Assembly: GCA_020635725.1 (NCBI GenBank)
Contig: JACJZF010000006.1
Span: 1-64,000, forward strand
From: Flavobacteriales bacterium
GTDB lineage: Bacteria > Bacteroidota > Bacteroidia > Flavobacteriales_F > PHOS-HE28
Length of the DNA: 64,000 nt
Direction of reading: 5' to 3'
Shown: one piece after another, positions 1 to 8,876 of the stretch
Numbering within the stretch: the first letter of the stretch is position 1
How the letters are laid out: every line of letters begins with the position of its first letter
The notes under the pieces: generated by a model
What the model saw: the letters and a program-made list of their open reading frames with translations, nothing else
The model's database searches: none
Told to the model about the DNA's origin: nothing
Translations under genes and position numbers: made by a program

Positions 1-1
1 A

Positions 2-88
2 TATGTGCTGCGCCTCACACCCGAACTGATCGACCTGGTCGTGAGGCCGATGCTTGGCGCGCGGGGGACGAAACCTGCGAACCGTTAA
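2..88 (+). CDS. Possible 3' end of a gene cut by the window edge
   Basis: Frame 2 is open from the left edge to a TAA at 86-88 and would encode the last 28 residues of a protein, ending ARGTKPANR. The stretch is too short to identify, and an open frame of this length is expected by chance in GC-rich DNA. If real, it converges with the methyltransferase gene that ends at 154. The 65 bp between them show no obvious terminator. Confidence 0.25.
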   Translation, partial: YVLRLTPELIDLVVRPMLGARGTKPANR

Positions 89-153
89 GCCGAGTACCCG
101 ATTTCGAACATGAGCGCCTCTGCGCTCCATGTGCAGGGACCGCGTGATCTCAT

Positions 154-825
154 TCAGCGTGCCACTGACGGGATCGCCCTGATGGCGAAACTCAGATGCC
201 GGTCCGTCTCATGCGTGAGCAGGATGAGTTCCCAGCCGTGCCGCACGCAGAACTCATGAACGGCTTCAACCACTCCGTACCGCACACCTCCGTCCCAGTT
301 GGAGGTGATGTAGTCGTGCCCAGCGATGATGCCACCGGGTTTGACCTTGGTCCGTGCGATGCTGAGCTCATCGGCCGTCACGCGGTATCCGTGATCGGTG
401 TCGATGTAGATCCAGTCGAAATAGTGATCGGGATACCGAGGAAGCACCGAGGTGCTCAGTCCCAGGTCGATCTGCACCCGGCCGTTGGTAATCTCGTCCG
501 CAAAGCGCTCGCGCACGAAGCCTTGCAACCCACCATGGTACCTCTTGCTGTGCCAGACATCAATGAGGTGCAGCTTCCGGGGCTGCGTGATCTTCAGGAT
601 GCGGGCCGAGAAGTCGCCATGGTCCACGCCGGCCTCGGCGACAACACCCCCCTTGGGCAGGGCCTCGAGGAACGCATCCCGATCGAGCACGATGCGCAGG
701 TTGGCAATGTGCTTCGGTTCGAGTTCAATCTGAGGTATGGCTCCGCTTTGCTGCTTGCGGACTTTCTCCATCAGGCCGTTCAATGCCCGATACGCGGGTT
801 TGGCGATGTTCTTCAGCAGGCTCAT
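154..825 (-). CDS. Class I SAM-dependent methyltransferase of the polysaccharide locus
   Basis: A 223-residue Rossmann-fold methyltransferase. The glycine-containing SAM loop is AEAGVDHGDFSARI (about residues 62-75). It is followed by the acidic strand DWIYIDTDHGY (about 137-147) and the post-motif KVKPGGIIAGHDY (about 161-173), an arrangement typical of the Methyltransf_24/CmcI-like group that acts on sugars or small molecules. The start codon overlaps the stop of the upstream glycosyltransferase by 4 bp (ATGA), so the two are translationally coupled, and methylation of a surface glycan is the likely role. The acceptor cannot be read from the sequence. No membrane segment is evident. Confidence 0.8.
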   Translation of the reverse strand: MSLLKNIAKPAYRALNGLMEKVRKQQSGAIPQIELEPKHIANLRIVLDRDAFLEALPKGGVVAEAGVDHGDFSARILKITQPRKLHLIDVWHSKRYHGGLQGFVRERFADEITNGRVQIDLGLSTSVLPRYPDHYFDWIYIDTDHGYRVTADELSIARTKVKPGGIIAGHDYITSNWDGGVRYGVVEAVHEFCVRHGWELILLTHETDRHLSFAIRAIPSVAR

Positions 826-1871
826 GCGTCAAGGATGCGGGACAAAGCTGCCACGCGTGATTCAATCGTGAACGGAAGGATGCGCTGGCGGGCTCGAGCG
901 GAACGTTTCGCTTGTTCCTCCGCGTTCAGTTTGGATAGCTCGGTTAAGGCACGGACGAGCAGCAACGGATCCCGGCGCGCGATCACCATGCCCGTGTCGC
1001 CAACGATGTCGGGCATCGAGGTCATCTTCGAGACAACGGGGATGCACCCCATGAGCATAGCCTCGCAGAGCGCGTTCGGGAAACCCTCCATCATGGAAGG
1101 CTGGAGGTAGAACTCATGTCGGGCCATCAACTCGCGAAGTTCGTTAGGTGGGATGATGCCGAGCAGCGCGACGTTTCCGGGCAGAGGGGCATAGGCTCCG
1201 GGATCAGCGGCCCCCACTATCGTGAAGCGGATCCCGGGTAGAGCCTGCGCCGCCTCGAGGATCAGGTCCAGGCCTTTGCGGAAGTGCACATCGCTCCCGG
1301 GCTTGGCGCCGAAGGCGATGCATAGCGCTCCTGAGCGTGGCGGGTTGGCGGCGATCGTCCAATGGCTTGTCGAGAATCCATAAGGGATCTCTTCCCAGCG
1401 CGTCTTCAGCTTGGGCACGAAATGCTGGAATCCCTGTTGAATAGGTCCCGAATCGCTGTACGTATTGGTGAAGGACACAAGGCTCCGATGAACCGGGAGG
1501 AGTGTCGTTGCCCTGCGCATGCAGAAGGCGATGACGGTGCGCATGAGCGGCTTCCTGAAGCTCCCGTAGTTGATGCCTGGGAAGGAGCACGCATCAGCGC
1601 CTGCAATGATGATGTGCGTCCGAAACCCTAGGAGTACGGGGAGCAGCGTGTGATACCCTGCAAAATGTGCCAAGACCTGTTTCACGCCCTGTCGACGCAT
1701 GCGAAGCAAGAAGCGGAACTGATGGAGCCAGGCTATGGGAACATCCTTCGGTCGAGACGCATGGAACAGGTGGAGGTGAACAATGCGCTCAGCGCTGAGC
1801 GCCTCAACATCCTTCCTGACAAAGAAGAAAGCCTGCGGTGCGAGATAGGCGATGGGCTCCTTCTGTTGCAT
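822..1871 (-). CDS. Glycosyltransferase, GT4-like (GT-B fold)
   Basis: A 349-residue GT-B glycosyltransferase. The C-terminal half carries the donor-binding signature of GT4 enzymes, the stretch around EFYLQPSMMEGFPNALCEAM with the E-x7-E pair (about residues 252-271), followed by GCIPVVSK and a DIVGDTGMV loop. The N-terminal half is the more variable acceptor domain and contains a hydrophobic patch near residues 75-90. It probably transfers a nucleotide-activated sugar to a lipid-linked glycan at the inner face of the inner membrane. It is the first gene of a two-gene unit with the methyltransferase. Sugar and linkage are unknown. Confidence 0.88.
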   Translation of the reverse strand: MQQKEPIAYLAPQAFFFVRKDVEALSAERIVHLHLFHASRPKDVPIAWLHQFRFLLRMRRQGVKQVLAHFAGYHTLLPVLLGFRTHIIIAGADACSFPGINYGSFRKPLMRTVIAFCMRRATTLLPVHRSLVSFTNTYSDSGPIQQGFQHFVPKLKTRWEEIPYGFSTSHWTIAANPPRSGALCIAFGAKPGSDVHFRKGLDLILEAAQALPGIRFTIVGAADPGAYAPLPGNVALLGIIPPNELRELMARHEFYLQPSMMEGFPNALCEAMLMGCIPVVSKMTSMPDIVGDTGMVIARRDPLLLVRALTELSKLNAEEQAKRSARARQRILPFTIESRVAALSRILDA

Positions 1872-1912
1872 TGTTCACGACCGGGCAAAGCCGGTCATCT
1901 CAGCTATCGGTC

Positions 1913-4900
1913 TCAGAAACTCCTCCCCACGGCCACCACGTAACGGAACGCGAAGTGCGAATCCTCGGTGGCCGGTAGAGCGGAGAGGAGCAGGGGCATG
2001 TCGAAGCGGATGGTCAGGGGCTTGATGTCGGTGAGCGGTCCCCAGCGCTTGATGGTGAGGGCGAAGCCGGCGCCGGCATCGGCACGGGGCTCGGCGAATC
2101 GGAGCATGGTGCCATCGGCCGAGATGGAACGGTAGGCCATCACGCCCGCATCGCCAAAGAGGTAGGCATCGAGGTGCAGCACGCGCGCGAGCTTGCCGGG
2201 GCGCAGGGGCACCAGGCCATCGAGGTCGAGCTCCGCGCTGGCCCCGGCCCCGGTGTTCCCCTGGTAGGTGTAGATCAGGTTGCCGTCGGTGTCGAGCTCG
2301 GGGGCGAGGTAGCCGGCATAGCCGCGCAGCCCTAGGCCGCCGCCATGCTGGAAATGGTTCACGTCGGCGCCGAACCCGGTCCAATCGTAGGGCACGAAGC
2401 CCACGCTGCGCACGTACTTGTTCTCCATCATCTCCTCGGGCGAGGCGCCTGCCAGATAGAGCGCGCTCTCACGCGGCGTGCTGCCACTGCCGTATTGCGC
2501 CACCAAGCGGGTGCGGAGTTCCACGGGGCCTTGCGTGAGGCTGTTCACCGCGGTGAGGCGCAGCCAGCCGTAGCCGTATGCCGAGCCTGGTGCGCTGTTA
2601 CGCGCTTCAAGAAGCAGGTCGCCCTGTGTCCCGTTCTGGCGGTATCGATGCCGCAAGCTCAAGTTCAGCGACGCGTTGAGCGCATCCAATCCCCAAGCAT
2701 CGGGCAGCAGCAGGTAGGTGAGGTCCGTGCTATCGGGCCTCCAGAAGTAGAGTGCCTCGGCCTGGGCCACGGTGCGATTGCCGGGCAGGGTCCATTGGAA
2801 GCCGGCGCCGAAGCGGCGCAGCCCATCCAAGGAGCGGGCATGCACGAAGACTTCCGAGCCGCGCAGCAGCTTCTCGGTGCCATTGGCGTAGCGCACGTTG
2901 AAGGAGATGCGGTCGAATCCGGTATCGGTGTTGCCGGGGATGGAGTCCACGGCGCGGGCGGGATTGTCCGGCGGCAGGTATTGCCCGAGCCCGGTGTTCA
3001 CCCAGACGCTGGCGTGCAGCCGATGCTTGTAGCGCATGTAGCTCCCGTTCACATGGAAGCCGGCCTTCACGCCATCGTATCCATTCCACCAGAGGTCGGG
3101 CCGAACGAAGGCCTCGTAGGTGCGGCGATCCGGGTAGTTGCGGATGTGGTGGTCGAAGCGCACGTCCAGGGGCAGGGAGAGCCGGTCGTTCAGCTTGTAT
3201 CGGTCCGCGAGCCGGTTGGTGCTGTCGATCACCACCTCGGCGATGCCGCTGGGGATGTCGACATGGGCCACGTAATCCTTATGCAGCGTGCCGAAACCGG
3301 TCCAGCGGGGGAGCACCGTGGCATCGGTCCGTTTCACCCACCAGGTGTTGGGCACATGGTAGGCGTAGCGCCGACCATCCTTCGCGGTGATGTGCAGATC
3401 GATCGGCATCTGCATGCTTCCCTTGCGGCGCAGCAGGATCGATTGTCCGGCATCGCGGTCGCGCCCCTTCACCCTTCGCACGGCGTAGTCGATGGTCTTG
3501 TCGGTCTCGATCCACTGATCGAAGAACCAGTTGAGGTCCACCTTCGTGTGATCGATGAAGCTCTGCCGCATGTCCTCGATGTACGGGTGGCACGCGCGCC
3601 ATTGCCCGAAGTAGTGGCGCATGGCGCTGAGGAAGAGCGAATCGCCCAGCACGTATTGCAGGTTGTACAGCATCACGGCGGTCTTGCTGTACACGTGGCC
3701 ATAGCCGCCATAGCCGCGGCGCTGCCATTCATCGAAATCGTCGCTGTGGGTGTTGATGGCCGGCATGCGGTCGCGCACGGCATCGCGCTGATAGCTGTAG
3801 TACACCTCGCTCTCGCGGGCGAGTTCGGGCAAGGTGTAGCGCCGCTCATAGGCCGTGCGGGGCGTATCGGTCACCAATGTATCGCCGTCGATGCGCTCGA
3901 GGCCCCAGGCGGTGAGGAATTGCGTGAATCCCTCGTCGAGCATGGCGCGGTAGGTCTCGTTGTTCCCCACCATGCCGAAGAACCAATTGTGGCCGATCTC
4001 ATGCACGAAGAGGCCGCGGTAATAGGGGTCGCGTCCGCCGTCGAGGGTGAGCATGGGATACTCCATGCCGTCGCGCGCATCGGCCACGATCATCTTCGGG
4101 TACATGTACATGCCGAAGGATTCGCTGTGCGCCTGGATGCTCTTCGCGCAATAGGCCGCCGCGTTCTGCCATCCGCTGGCATGGGGCTCTTGGGCGAGCG
4201 CGATGCACTTCACGCCGTTCCACTCAGCCTCGCCGATACGGTAGGTCGGGTCCGCGGTGAAGGCGAAGTCGTGCGTGTTCTCGCTGTGGAATTTCCACAC
4301 GCGGCGCTGGCCTGGCACGGGCTCGATGATGGTGCTAGGCTTCTCGTTCCAAGGCTTGTCCTTGAAAAGAGCGATGTCGAGGCGCGCGCGCAGGTCGGCT
4401 GGCAGGCATTGCTCCGGGTTCTGAAGCACCCCGGTGGCGTCGAGGATGTAATGGTGCGGGAGATCCAAGGTGACGTCGAAGGAGCCGAAGTCGCCATAGA
4501 ACTCCATGCCCAGGTGCTGCTGCATGTCCCAGCCGAATTTCCGGTCGTACACCGCGATGCGCGGGTACCAGTGCACGCCATCGTAATGCTTCCAGCCCCA
4601 GGCGTTGAACAGCTTCATGCGGCGCGGCAGGCCCATGGCCCAATGCGTGTCGAAGTCGATACGGAAGGTGATTCGCTCCCCAGGCGCCAGCGGCTGCTTC
4701 AGCCACACCTTCAGCACCGTGTTGTCCTGCTCGGTGCGCAGGCTGTCGCCGTCGGCCTGCAGGCGGCGGATGCGCGTTCCGGCGTAGGGCAGGTCGCGGT
4801 AGCGCCGCATGTCCGCGCCCTCGTCGTTCATCTGGGACTCCAGGTGGGAGCCGTGCACATACGCCTCCTGGTACAGGTGGAAGAAGACATGCCGAAGGGT

Positions 4901-5152
4901 GTCCGGGGAGTTGTTCCAGTAATGCAGGGTCAGCTCGCCTGTGAGCGCATCGGTCTCGTCATCGAGCCGCCCGTCGATGATGTAGTGCACATCCTGCTGC
5001 CAATAGCCCTCATAGGGCGGACGGTTCTTCCAATAGTGCGGATTGTCGGCGTTGCGGTAGGTGTTGGGCGGGCGCCGATCATCGAAGCGCTGAGCGAGGA
5101 GGGAAGACAGGGCTGCCAGCGTCGCCAGCAGGAGCGTGAGCTTGCGTTGCAT
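1913..5152 (-). CDS. M1-family zinc metallopeptidase fused to an Omp85-like outer-membrane beta-barrel
   Basis: A 1079-residue protein. Residues 1-20 form a signal peptide ending SLLAQ. The M1 gluzincin core has GMEYP (the GxMEN-equivalent substrate motif) and the zinc site H384-E-I-G-H388 with E407 nineteen residues later, as in the family. M1 enzymes cleave N-terminal residues from peptides. About residues 640-1079 are not the usual M1 C-terminal domain. They form an alternating aromatic/polar barrel-like region with L942-R-G-Y in GGGLGLRGYAGY, a later LHLDAYLFGDAG stretch and a final phenylalanine, as seen in Omp85/surface-antigen barrels. This predicts a cell-surface peptidase anchored by its own barrel. 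The peptidase assignment is firm, whereas the barrel is inferred from pattern. Confidence 0.9.
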   Translation of the reverse strand: MQRKLTLLLATLAALSSLLAQRFDDRRPPNTYRNADNPHYWKNRPPYEGYWQQDVHYIIDGRLDDETDALTGELTLHYWNNSPDTLRHVFFHLYQEAYVHGSHLESQMNDEGADMRRYRDLPYAGTRIRRLQADGDSLRTEQDNTVLKVWLKQPLAPGERITFRIDFDTHWAMGLPRRMKLFNAWGWKHYDGVHWYPRIAVYDRKFGWDMQQHLGMEFYGDFGSFDVTLDLPHHYILDATGVLQNPEQCLPADLRARLDIALFKDKPWNEKPSTIIEPVPGQRRVWKFHSENTHDFAFTADPTYRIGEAEWNGVKCIALAQEPHASGWQNAAAYCAKSIQAHSESFGMYMYPKMIVADARDGMEYPMLTLDGGRDPYYRGLFVHEIGHNWFFGMVGNNETYRAMLDEGFTQFLTAWGLERIDGDTLVTDTPRTAYERRYTLPELARESEVYYSYQRDAVRDRMPAINTHSDDFDEWQRRGYGGYGHVYSKTAVMLYNLQYVLGDSLFLSAMRHYFGQWRACHPYIEDMRQSFIDHTKVDLNWFFDQWIETDKTIDYAVRRVKGRDRDAGQSILLRRKGSMQMPIDLHITAKDGRRYAYHVPNTWWVKRTDATVLPRWTGFGTLHKDYVAHVDIPSGIAEVVIDSTNRLADRYKLNDRLSLPLDVRFDHHIRNYPDRRTYEAFVRPDLWWNGYDGVKAGFHVNGSYMRYKHRLHASVWVNTGLGQYLPPDNPARAVDSIPGNTDTGFDRISFNVRYANGTEKLLRGSEVFVHARSLDGLRRFGAGFQWTLPGNRTVAQAEALYFWRPDSTDLTYLLLPDAWGLDALNASLNLSLRHRYRQNGTQGDLLLEARNSAPGSAYGYGWLRLTAVNSLTQGPVELRTRLVAQYGSGSTPRESALYLAGASPEEMMENKYVRSVGFVPYDWTGFGADVNHFQHGGGLGLRGYAGYLAPELDTDGNLIYTYQGNTGAGASAELDLDGLVPLRPGKLARVLHLDAYLFGDAGVMAYRSISADGTMLRFAEPRADAGAGFALTIKRWGPLTDIKPLTIRFDMPLLLSALPATEDSHFAFRYVVAVGRSF

Positions 5153-5177
5153 ACAGGGGCGCCGTGCGGGCGATGGC

Positions 5178-5185
5178 CGAATGTA
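5178..5185 (-). promoter_or_regulatory. Putative -7 element (TACATTCG) for the M1-barrel gene
   Basis: On the minus strand the sequence reads TACATTCG, one base from the Bacteroidota -7 consensus TAnnTTTG, 25 bp before the ATG at 5152. It lies in the short gap after the YihY gene, so the peptidase gene may be transcribed on its own. No convincing -33 TTG is visible. Confidence 0.35.
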
Positions 5186-5194
5186 GGCCTTCCG

Positions 5195-6151
5195 TCAGGA
5201 CCCGGAGGCGGGCACCTCCAGGCGGCCGCTGCGGAGGGAGCGCGCCCGTGCGATGCTGGTGTTCAGCTCATATCCGACCAGGATCCCGATCATGTTGAAG
5301 TAGATCCAGAGCTGCACGGCGAGGATCACGCCGATGGAGCCGTAGAGCGCGTTGTAATTGGTGATGTTGCCGAACATGTAGGCCAGCGCCTGGGAGATCA
5401 GCAGGATCAGGAACACCGCGAGCAGCGCACCGGGGGTGATCAGCTTGAAGCGGTTGGAGGTGGGGTCGCCCGCGCTATAGAGCAAGGATACCGCCGTGAC
5501 CACCACCAGCACCGAGACGAGCCATTTGGCTGCGAAGAGGGAGTAGTAGATGATGATGTTGGGCACGAAGCCGAGCCGCGCCAGCTCGTTGATCACCGTG
5601 CCGCTGATGGTGAGCACGGGAATGGCGATCACCGCGAGCAAGGTGAGCGCGAGCAGCAGGCCCAGGCTCAGCAGCCGCTGCTTGAAGGGGCTGTGCCAGG
5701 TGGTGAGGTTGGCGCTCCCGCTGAAGCCGGCCAGGATCGCATCGATGCTGTTGCTGGCGAGGTAGATGCCCGTGACGAAGCTCACCGAGAGCAGGGTGGC
5801 GTGCTTCTTCACCACCAGGTCGTGCAGCGTGGTCTCGATGAAGCGGAAGACCTCCAGCGGCATCATGTCCTTGAAGGTGGCCAGCAGGCGTGCCTGGAAA
5901 TCGTCGATGGGCACGTAGGGGATGAGCGTGAGCAGCACGATCACCGCAGGGAAGAAGGCCAGGAAGAGCTTGAAGGCGATGGCCGAGGCGCGTGTGGCGA
6001 GGTGGCCCTTGGTGAGCGCCTGGATGAAGAAGCGGGAGATCTGGAAGAGATCGAAGCCCTCGAAGCCGGGCAGCACGATGCGGCGCGACCAGCCGATGAG
6101 CCGGCGGAAGGCCTTGGAGAAGATCAGCTTACGCAGCAGCCTACGCAGCAT
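5195..6151 (-). CDS. YihY/BrkB-family inner-membrane protein
   Basis: A 318-residue polytopic membrane protein with about six transmembrane helices. It contains the family's conserved early segment RASAIAFKLFLAFFPAVIVL (about residues 55-75) and a later VQLWIYFNMIGILVGYELN stretch near the C terminus. The family was once called ribonuclease BN in error. Its function remains uncertain, with transport or envelope roles proposed. The start lies 1 bp after the nadC stop, so it is the last gene of a DUF4783-nadC-yihY operon, an arrangement seen in other Bacteroidota. Confidence 0.9.
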   Translation of the reverse strand: MLRRLLRKLIFSKAFRRLIGWSRRIVLPGFEGFDLFQISRFFIQALTKGHLATRASAIAFKLFLAFFPAVIVLLTLIPYVPIDDFQARLLATFKDMMPLEVFRFIETTLHDLVVKKHATLLSVSFVTGIYLASNSIDAILAGFSGSANLTTWHSPFKQRLLSLGLLLALTLLAVIAIPVLTISGTVINELARLGFVPNIIIYYSLFAAKWLVSVLVVVTAVSLLYSAGDPTSNRFKLITPGALLAVFLILLISQALAYMFGNITNYNALYGSIGVILAVQLWIYFNMIGILVGYELNTSIARARSLRSGRLEVPASGS

Positions 6152-6152
6152 G

Positions 6153-6995
6153 TCACATCGCTTTCAGGCTGAGGTCGAGGCTGGGCGCGCTGTGCGTGAG
6201 CGCGCCCACGCTGATGTAGTCCACGCCGGTGCTGGCATAGTCCCTTACCGTATCGAGGGTGATGCCTCCGGAGGCCTCGGTCTCGAATCGCTCGCCAATC
6301 AGCTCCACGGCCTTGGCCAGCAGCCGAACCGGGAAATTGTCCAGCATCACGCGGTGCACGCCGCCGCGCTGCAGCACCTGCTCGAGCTCTGCCAGATCGC
6401 GCACCTCCACCTCGATCCGCAGGTCGAGCCCTTTGGATTCCTGGTAGGCGTGCACGGCATCGATGGCCTGCGCGATGCCGCCCGCCATGTCCACATGATT
6501 GTCCTTGATCATGATCATGTCGTACAGCCCATGCCGGTGGTTCGCGCCTCCGCCGAGGCGCACGGCCCACTTCTCGATGGCGCGCAGGGTGGGGGTGGTC
6601 TTGCGCGTGTCCAGTATCGTGCAGCCTGTCCCTTCCACCGCATCCACGAAGCGGCGTGTGAGGCTGGCGATGCCGCTCATGCGTTGCATGAAGTTCAGCA
6701 GCACCCGCTCCACCATGAGCAGGGCGCGTTCCGGGCCCATCAGATGGAAGGCGACCTCGCCGGGCTTCACGCGCGCGCCATCGTTCAGGTAGGGGTGCAT
6801 GCTCAAGCCGCCATCGAAGCGCCGGGCCACCTCGGCGGCCAGTTCCACGCCGGCGAGGATGCCTTCCTGCTTCACGAGCAGGCGCACCGCCCCTTTCGCA
6901 TCGGCGGGCATGGTAGCCAATGAGGTATGGTCGCCGTCACCGATATCCTCGCGCAGCGCACGGTCGATGAGCTCGTCGGTGCCGGGAGGCAGCAC
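6153..6995 (-). CDS. nadC: Nicotinate-nucleotide pyrophosphorylase (carboxylating), quinolinate phosphoribosyltransferase
   Basis: A 280-residue enzyme of de novo NAD synthesis. It converts quinolinate and PRPP to nicotinate mononucleotide, CO2 and pyrophosphate in the cytoplasm. Family signatures include DTRKTTPTLRAIEKWAVRLGG (about residues 129-149), the following NHRHGLYDMIMIKDNH, the strand RIEVEVRDLAEL and the phosphate-binding region EASGGITLDTV and TGVDYISVGALTHS near the end. Length matches the family. It starts 2 bp after DUF4783 and ends 1 bp before yihY. nadA and nadB are not in the window. Confidence 0.97.
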   Translation of the reverse strand: MLPPGTDELIDRALREDIGDGDHTSLATMPADAKGAVRLLVKQEGILAGVELAAEVARRFDGGLSMHPYLNDGARVKPGEVAFHLMGPERALLMVERVLLNFMQRMSGIASLTRRFVDAVEGTGCTILDTRKTTPTLRAIEKWAVRLGGGANHRHGLYDMIMIKDNHVDMAGGIAQAIDAVHAYQESKGLDLRIEVEVRDLAELEQVLQRGGVHRVMLDNFPVRLLAKAVELIGERFETEASGGITLDTVRDYASTGVDYISVGALTHSAPSLDLSLKAM

Positions 6996-6997
6996 GG

Positions 6998-7396
6998 TCA
7001 GAAATCGTTCTTGCTATCCTCGATCCGCAGCGCTTTCACCTGGAAGGCATCCCCGGTCTTCTTCAGGAAGAAGGTGGTGCGGAAATAGCCCGTGCGGGTG
7101 CGCAGGATTCCGATGAAGTACTTGTCGCCGCTCTTGCTCACGCCACTGTGCTCGATCACCAGGTCCACCGGCGGGTTCTCGTTGAAGAACTTGCGCAGCA
7201 CCTGTTCTGCCTGCGCCTTGCTGTACACATCGGCGGTGGACTTCACGGTGAGGTCGATGTTGGCGATGAGGTGCGCCGAGAGGGCGCTGGCATCACCGGT
7301 CTTGAGGGCATCCACCACTTGATCCTTCACGGCATCCTGGGCCGAAAGGCCGAGGACCGCCACCAAGGAGAGCAAGAAGAGCATCGCACGGATCAT
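6998..7396 (-). CDS. Secreted DUF4783 protein
   Basis: A 132-residue protein starting at MIRAMLFLLSLVAVLGLSAQ, a clear signal peptide. The frame is open upstream, but this start is preferred because it gives the signal sequence. The mature part (VDALKTGDASALSAHLIANIDLT, and a C-terminal GYFRTTFFLKK..FQVKALRIED) resembles the NTF2-like DUF4783 proteins often found next to nadC in Bacteroidota. Those proteins have no established function. It is probably periplasmic. It is the first gene of the operon with nadC and yihY and is divergent from rlmH. Confidence 0.8.
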   Translation of the reverse strand: MIRAMLFLLSLVAVLGLSAQDAVKDQVVDALKTGDASALSAHLIANIDLTVKSTADVYSKAQAEQVLRKFFNENPPVDLVIEHSGVSKSGDKYFIGILRTRTGYFRTTFFLKKTGDAFQVKALRIEDSKNDF

Positions 7397-7479
7397 GATC
7401 GGTTCTTTGTGGCGAATTTTGACAAATACCGGGCCACTGCGGCCAAGGTACAGGGCACAACTTACCAACACGCACAGGA

Positions 7480-7941
7480 TTGAGGATCAGGCTGGTCATG
7501 GTGGGCAAGAGCGAGCGGGGCCCCGCGAAGGAGCTCATGGAGGAGTACCTCCGGCGACTGGAGCGCATGGCCTCGGTGGAGCTGGTGGTGGTGCCCGAAG
7601 CCGGCGTTGGCGATCCCGGGCAGCAGCAACGCCTGGAGAACGAGCGCCTGCTGGCGGCGCTGAAGCCGGGCGAGCGCGTGGTTGCCCTCGATGAAGGGGG
7701 GCAGGAGTTCACGAGTCCGGCCTTCGCGGCTCGGATCTCTGCCTGGCGCGATCAGGGCGTGAAGCAGCTCGCCTTCGTGATCGGCGGCGCCTACGGGTTG
7801 AATGATGCGGTGCGGCAGCGCGCCGACCTGGTGATGGCGCTCTCGCGCATGACCTTCACCCACCAATTCGTCAGGGCGGTTCTGGCCGAGCAGATCTACC
7901 GGGCCTATGCGATCATCAATCGCCTGCCCTATCACCATTGA
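7480..7941 (+). CDS. rlmH: 23S rRNA (pseudouridine1915-N3)-methyltransferase RlmH
   Basis: A 153-residue SPOUT methyltransferase that methylates pseudouridine 1915 of 23S rRNA, using S-adenosylmethionine. The start is a TTG at 7480 giving MRIRLVMVGK, which matches the usual family N terminus (no ATG fits). The knotted SAM-binding region is FVIGGAYGLNDAVRQRAD (about residues 100-117), and the C-terminal signature SRMTFTHQFVRAVLAEQIYRAY and INRLPYHH is intact. The last 26 bp overlap the convergent methyltransferase gene. Confidence 0.95.
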   Translation: MRIRLVMVGKSERGPAKELMEEYLRRLERMASVELVVVPEAGVGDPGQQQRLENERLLAALKPGERVVALDEGGQEFTSPAFAARISAWRDQGVKQLAFVIGGAYGLNDAVRQRADLVMALSRMTFTHQFVRAVLAEQIYRAYAIINRLPYHH

Positions 7942-8815
7942 GCGGCTTCACCGCCCAAGCCTTCAAGTGGTCGCCGATGCCGAGCAGGCTCAGCGTGGAG
8001 TCCACAGCGCGTTTGGCGAGGCGCAACCAAGCGCTTCCTTCCATGCGCTTACGCAGATCCTCCTGTGAATTGGCGATGGGTCGCCGGCCCGTGCAGCCCT
8101 GATCCTTGCGGTACCGTATGCGCATCAGGTCGATCCCCGTGGTGCGGATCCGCAACGGAGCGAAGTTTCTCTGCCGAAGCAGCCGCTTCATCGTCCGCGG
8201 CGTGAAGAGGCTCAGGTGCTCGGGGTAGTTGACCACGCTCCAATCCGCGCCGGCCATCCAATGCCCCACGCAGCGGTAGTTGGGCGTGGTCAGGTACAGC
8301 AAGCCACCGGGCCGGAGCACCTGGTGCATGCGCCGGAGCTCATCGCCCGGGTCCATCACGTGCTCGATCACCTCGAACGAAGTGACCACATCGAAGGATC
8401 CCGGGGCATATCGAGCGGGGTCGAGCGCCCCTTCCTCCACCGCGATGCCCTTGGCGCGGCACGTCTCGATGGGGATGCGGCCGAACTCGGTGCCGTGCAC
8501 CTCCCAACCGCGTGCAGCGGCCCGTTCCAGGAAGGTGCCTGCGCCGCAACCCACGTCGATCAGCTTGTTGGTTCTCCGGTACGGCTCGAAGGCATCGAGC
8601 AGCGCATCGTATCGCTTGAGGGTGATCGGCGACACACCCGCATGCACGGGATATCCAGCATAATAGGCGGCCAGTTCCTCCGCAGTGGGCCCCGGGCTGG
8701 CGAAGGCCATGCCGCAGCGCCGGCAGCGCACGAAGTGGTCCTTCTCATGCCGGGCGATGGAGCGGCACTCCAAGGACCCGCAAACGGGGCAGGCGCGCGC
8801 TTCATCCAACGGCAT
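7916..8815 (-). CDS. Class I SAM methyltransferase with N-terminal zinc-ribbon-like motif
   Basis: A 299-residue protein from the internal ATG at 8815. A longer frame to 8878 would overlap the divergent gene and skip the promoter-like sequence. The N terminus has CPVCGS and CRRCG, two Cys pairs of a treble-clef/zinc ribbon seen in a group of methyltransferases. The SAM motif is LIDVGCGAGTFLERAAARG, followed by FDVVTSFEVIEHVMDP and RPGGLLYLTTPN, a Methyltransf_23-like layout. The target is unknown. The gene borders a polymerase-like/glycosyltransferase pair, so glycan or lipid methylation is plausible but not shown. Confidence 0.85.
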   Translation of the reverse strand: MPLDEARACPVCGSLECRSIARHEKDHFVRCRRCGMAFASPGPTAEELAAYYAGYPVHAGVSPITLKRYDALLDAFEPYRRTNKLIDVGCGAGTFLERAAARGWEVHGTEFGRIPIETCRAKGIAVEEGALDPARYAPGSFDVVTSFEVIEHVMDPGDELRRMHQVLRPGGLLYLTTPNYRCVGHWMAGADWSVVNYPEHLSLFTPRTMKRLLRQRNFAPLRIRTTGIDLMRIRYRKDQGCTGRRPIANSQEDLRKRMEGSAWLRLAKRAVDSTLSLLGIGDHLKAWAVKPLNGDRAGD

Positions 8816-8821
8816 GGCGCG

Positions 8822-8828
8822 CAAAGTA
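8822..8828 (-). promoter_or_regulatory. Putative -7 element (TACTTTG) upstream of the zinc-ribbon methyltransferase
   Basis: The minus strand reads CTACTTTGCGCGCC directly before the ATG at 8815. The same TACTTTG heptamer lies 10 to 16 bp before two other genes in the window (starts 31615 and 59086). This is a shortened match to TAnnTTTG and supports the 8815 start. Confidence 0.4.
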
Positions 8829-8876
8829 GGCACGGCCGGAGCGAGCGAGACCGCGCCTGTGTCCCATCTTTGGCGC

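Noticed and set aside
2345..6172. A long open frame on the plus strand opposite the M1 and YihY genes
   Set aside because: It is a shadow of the real genes caused by GC-rich codon bias, with no family motif; the minus-strand products have clear signatures.
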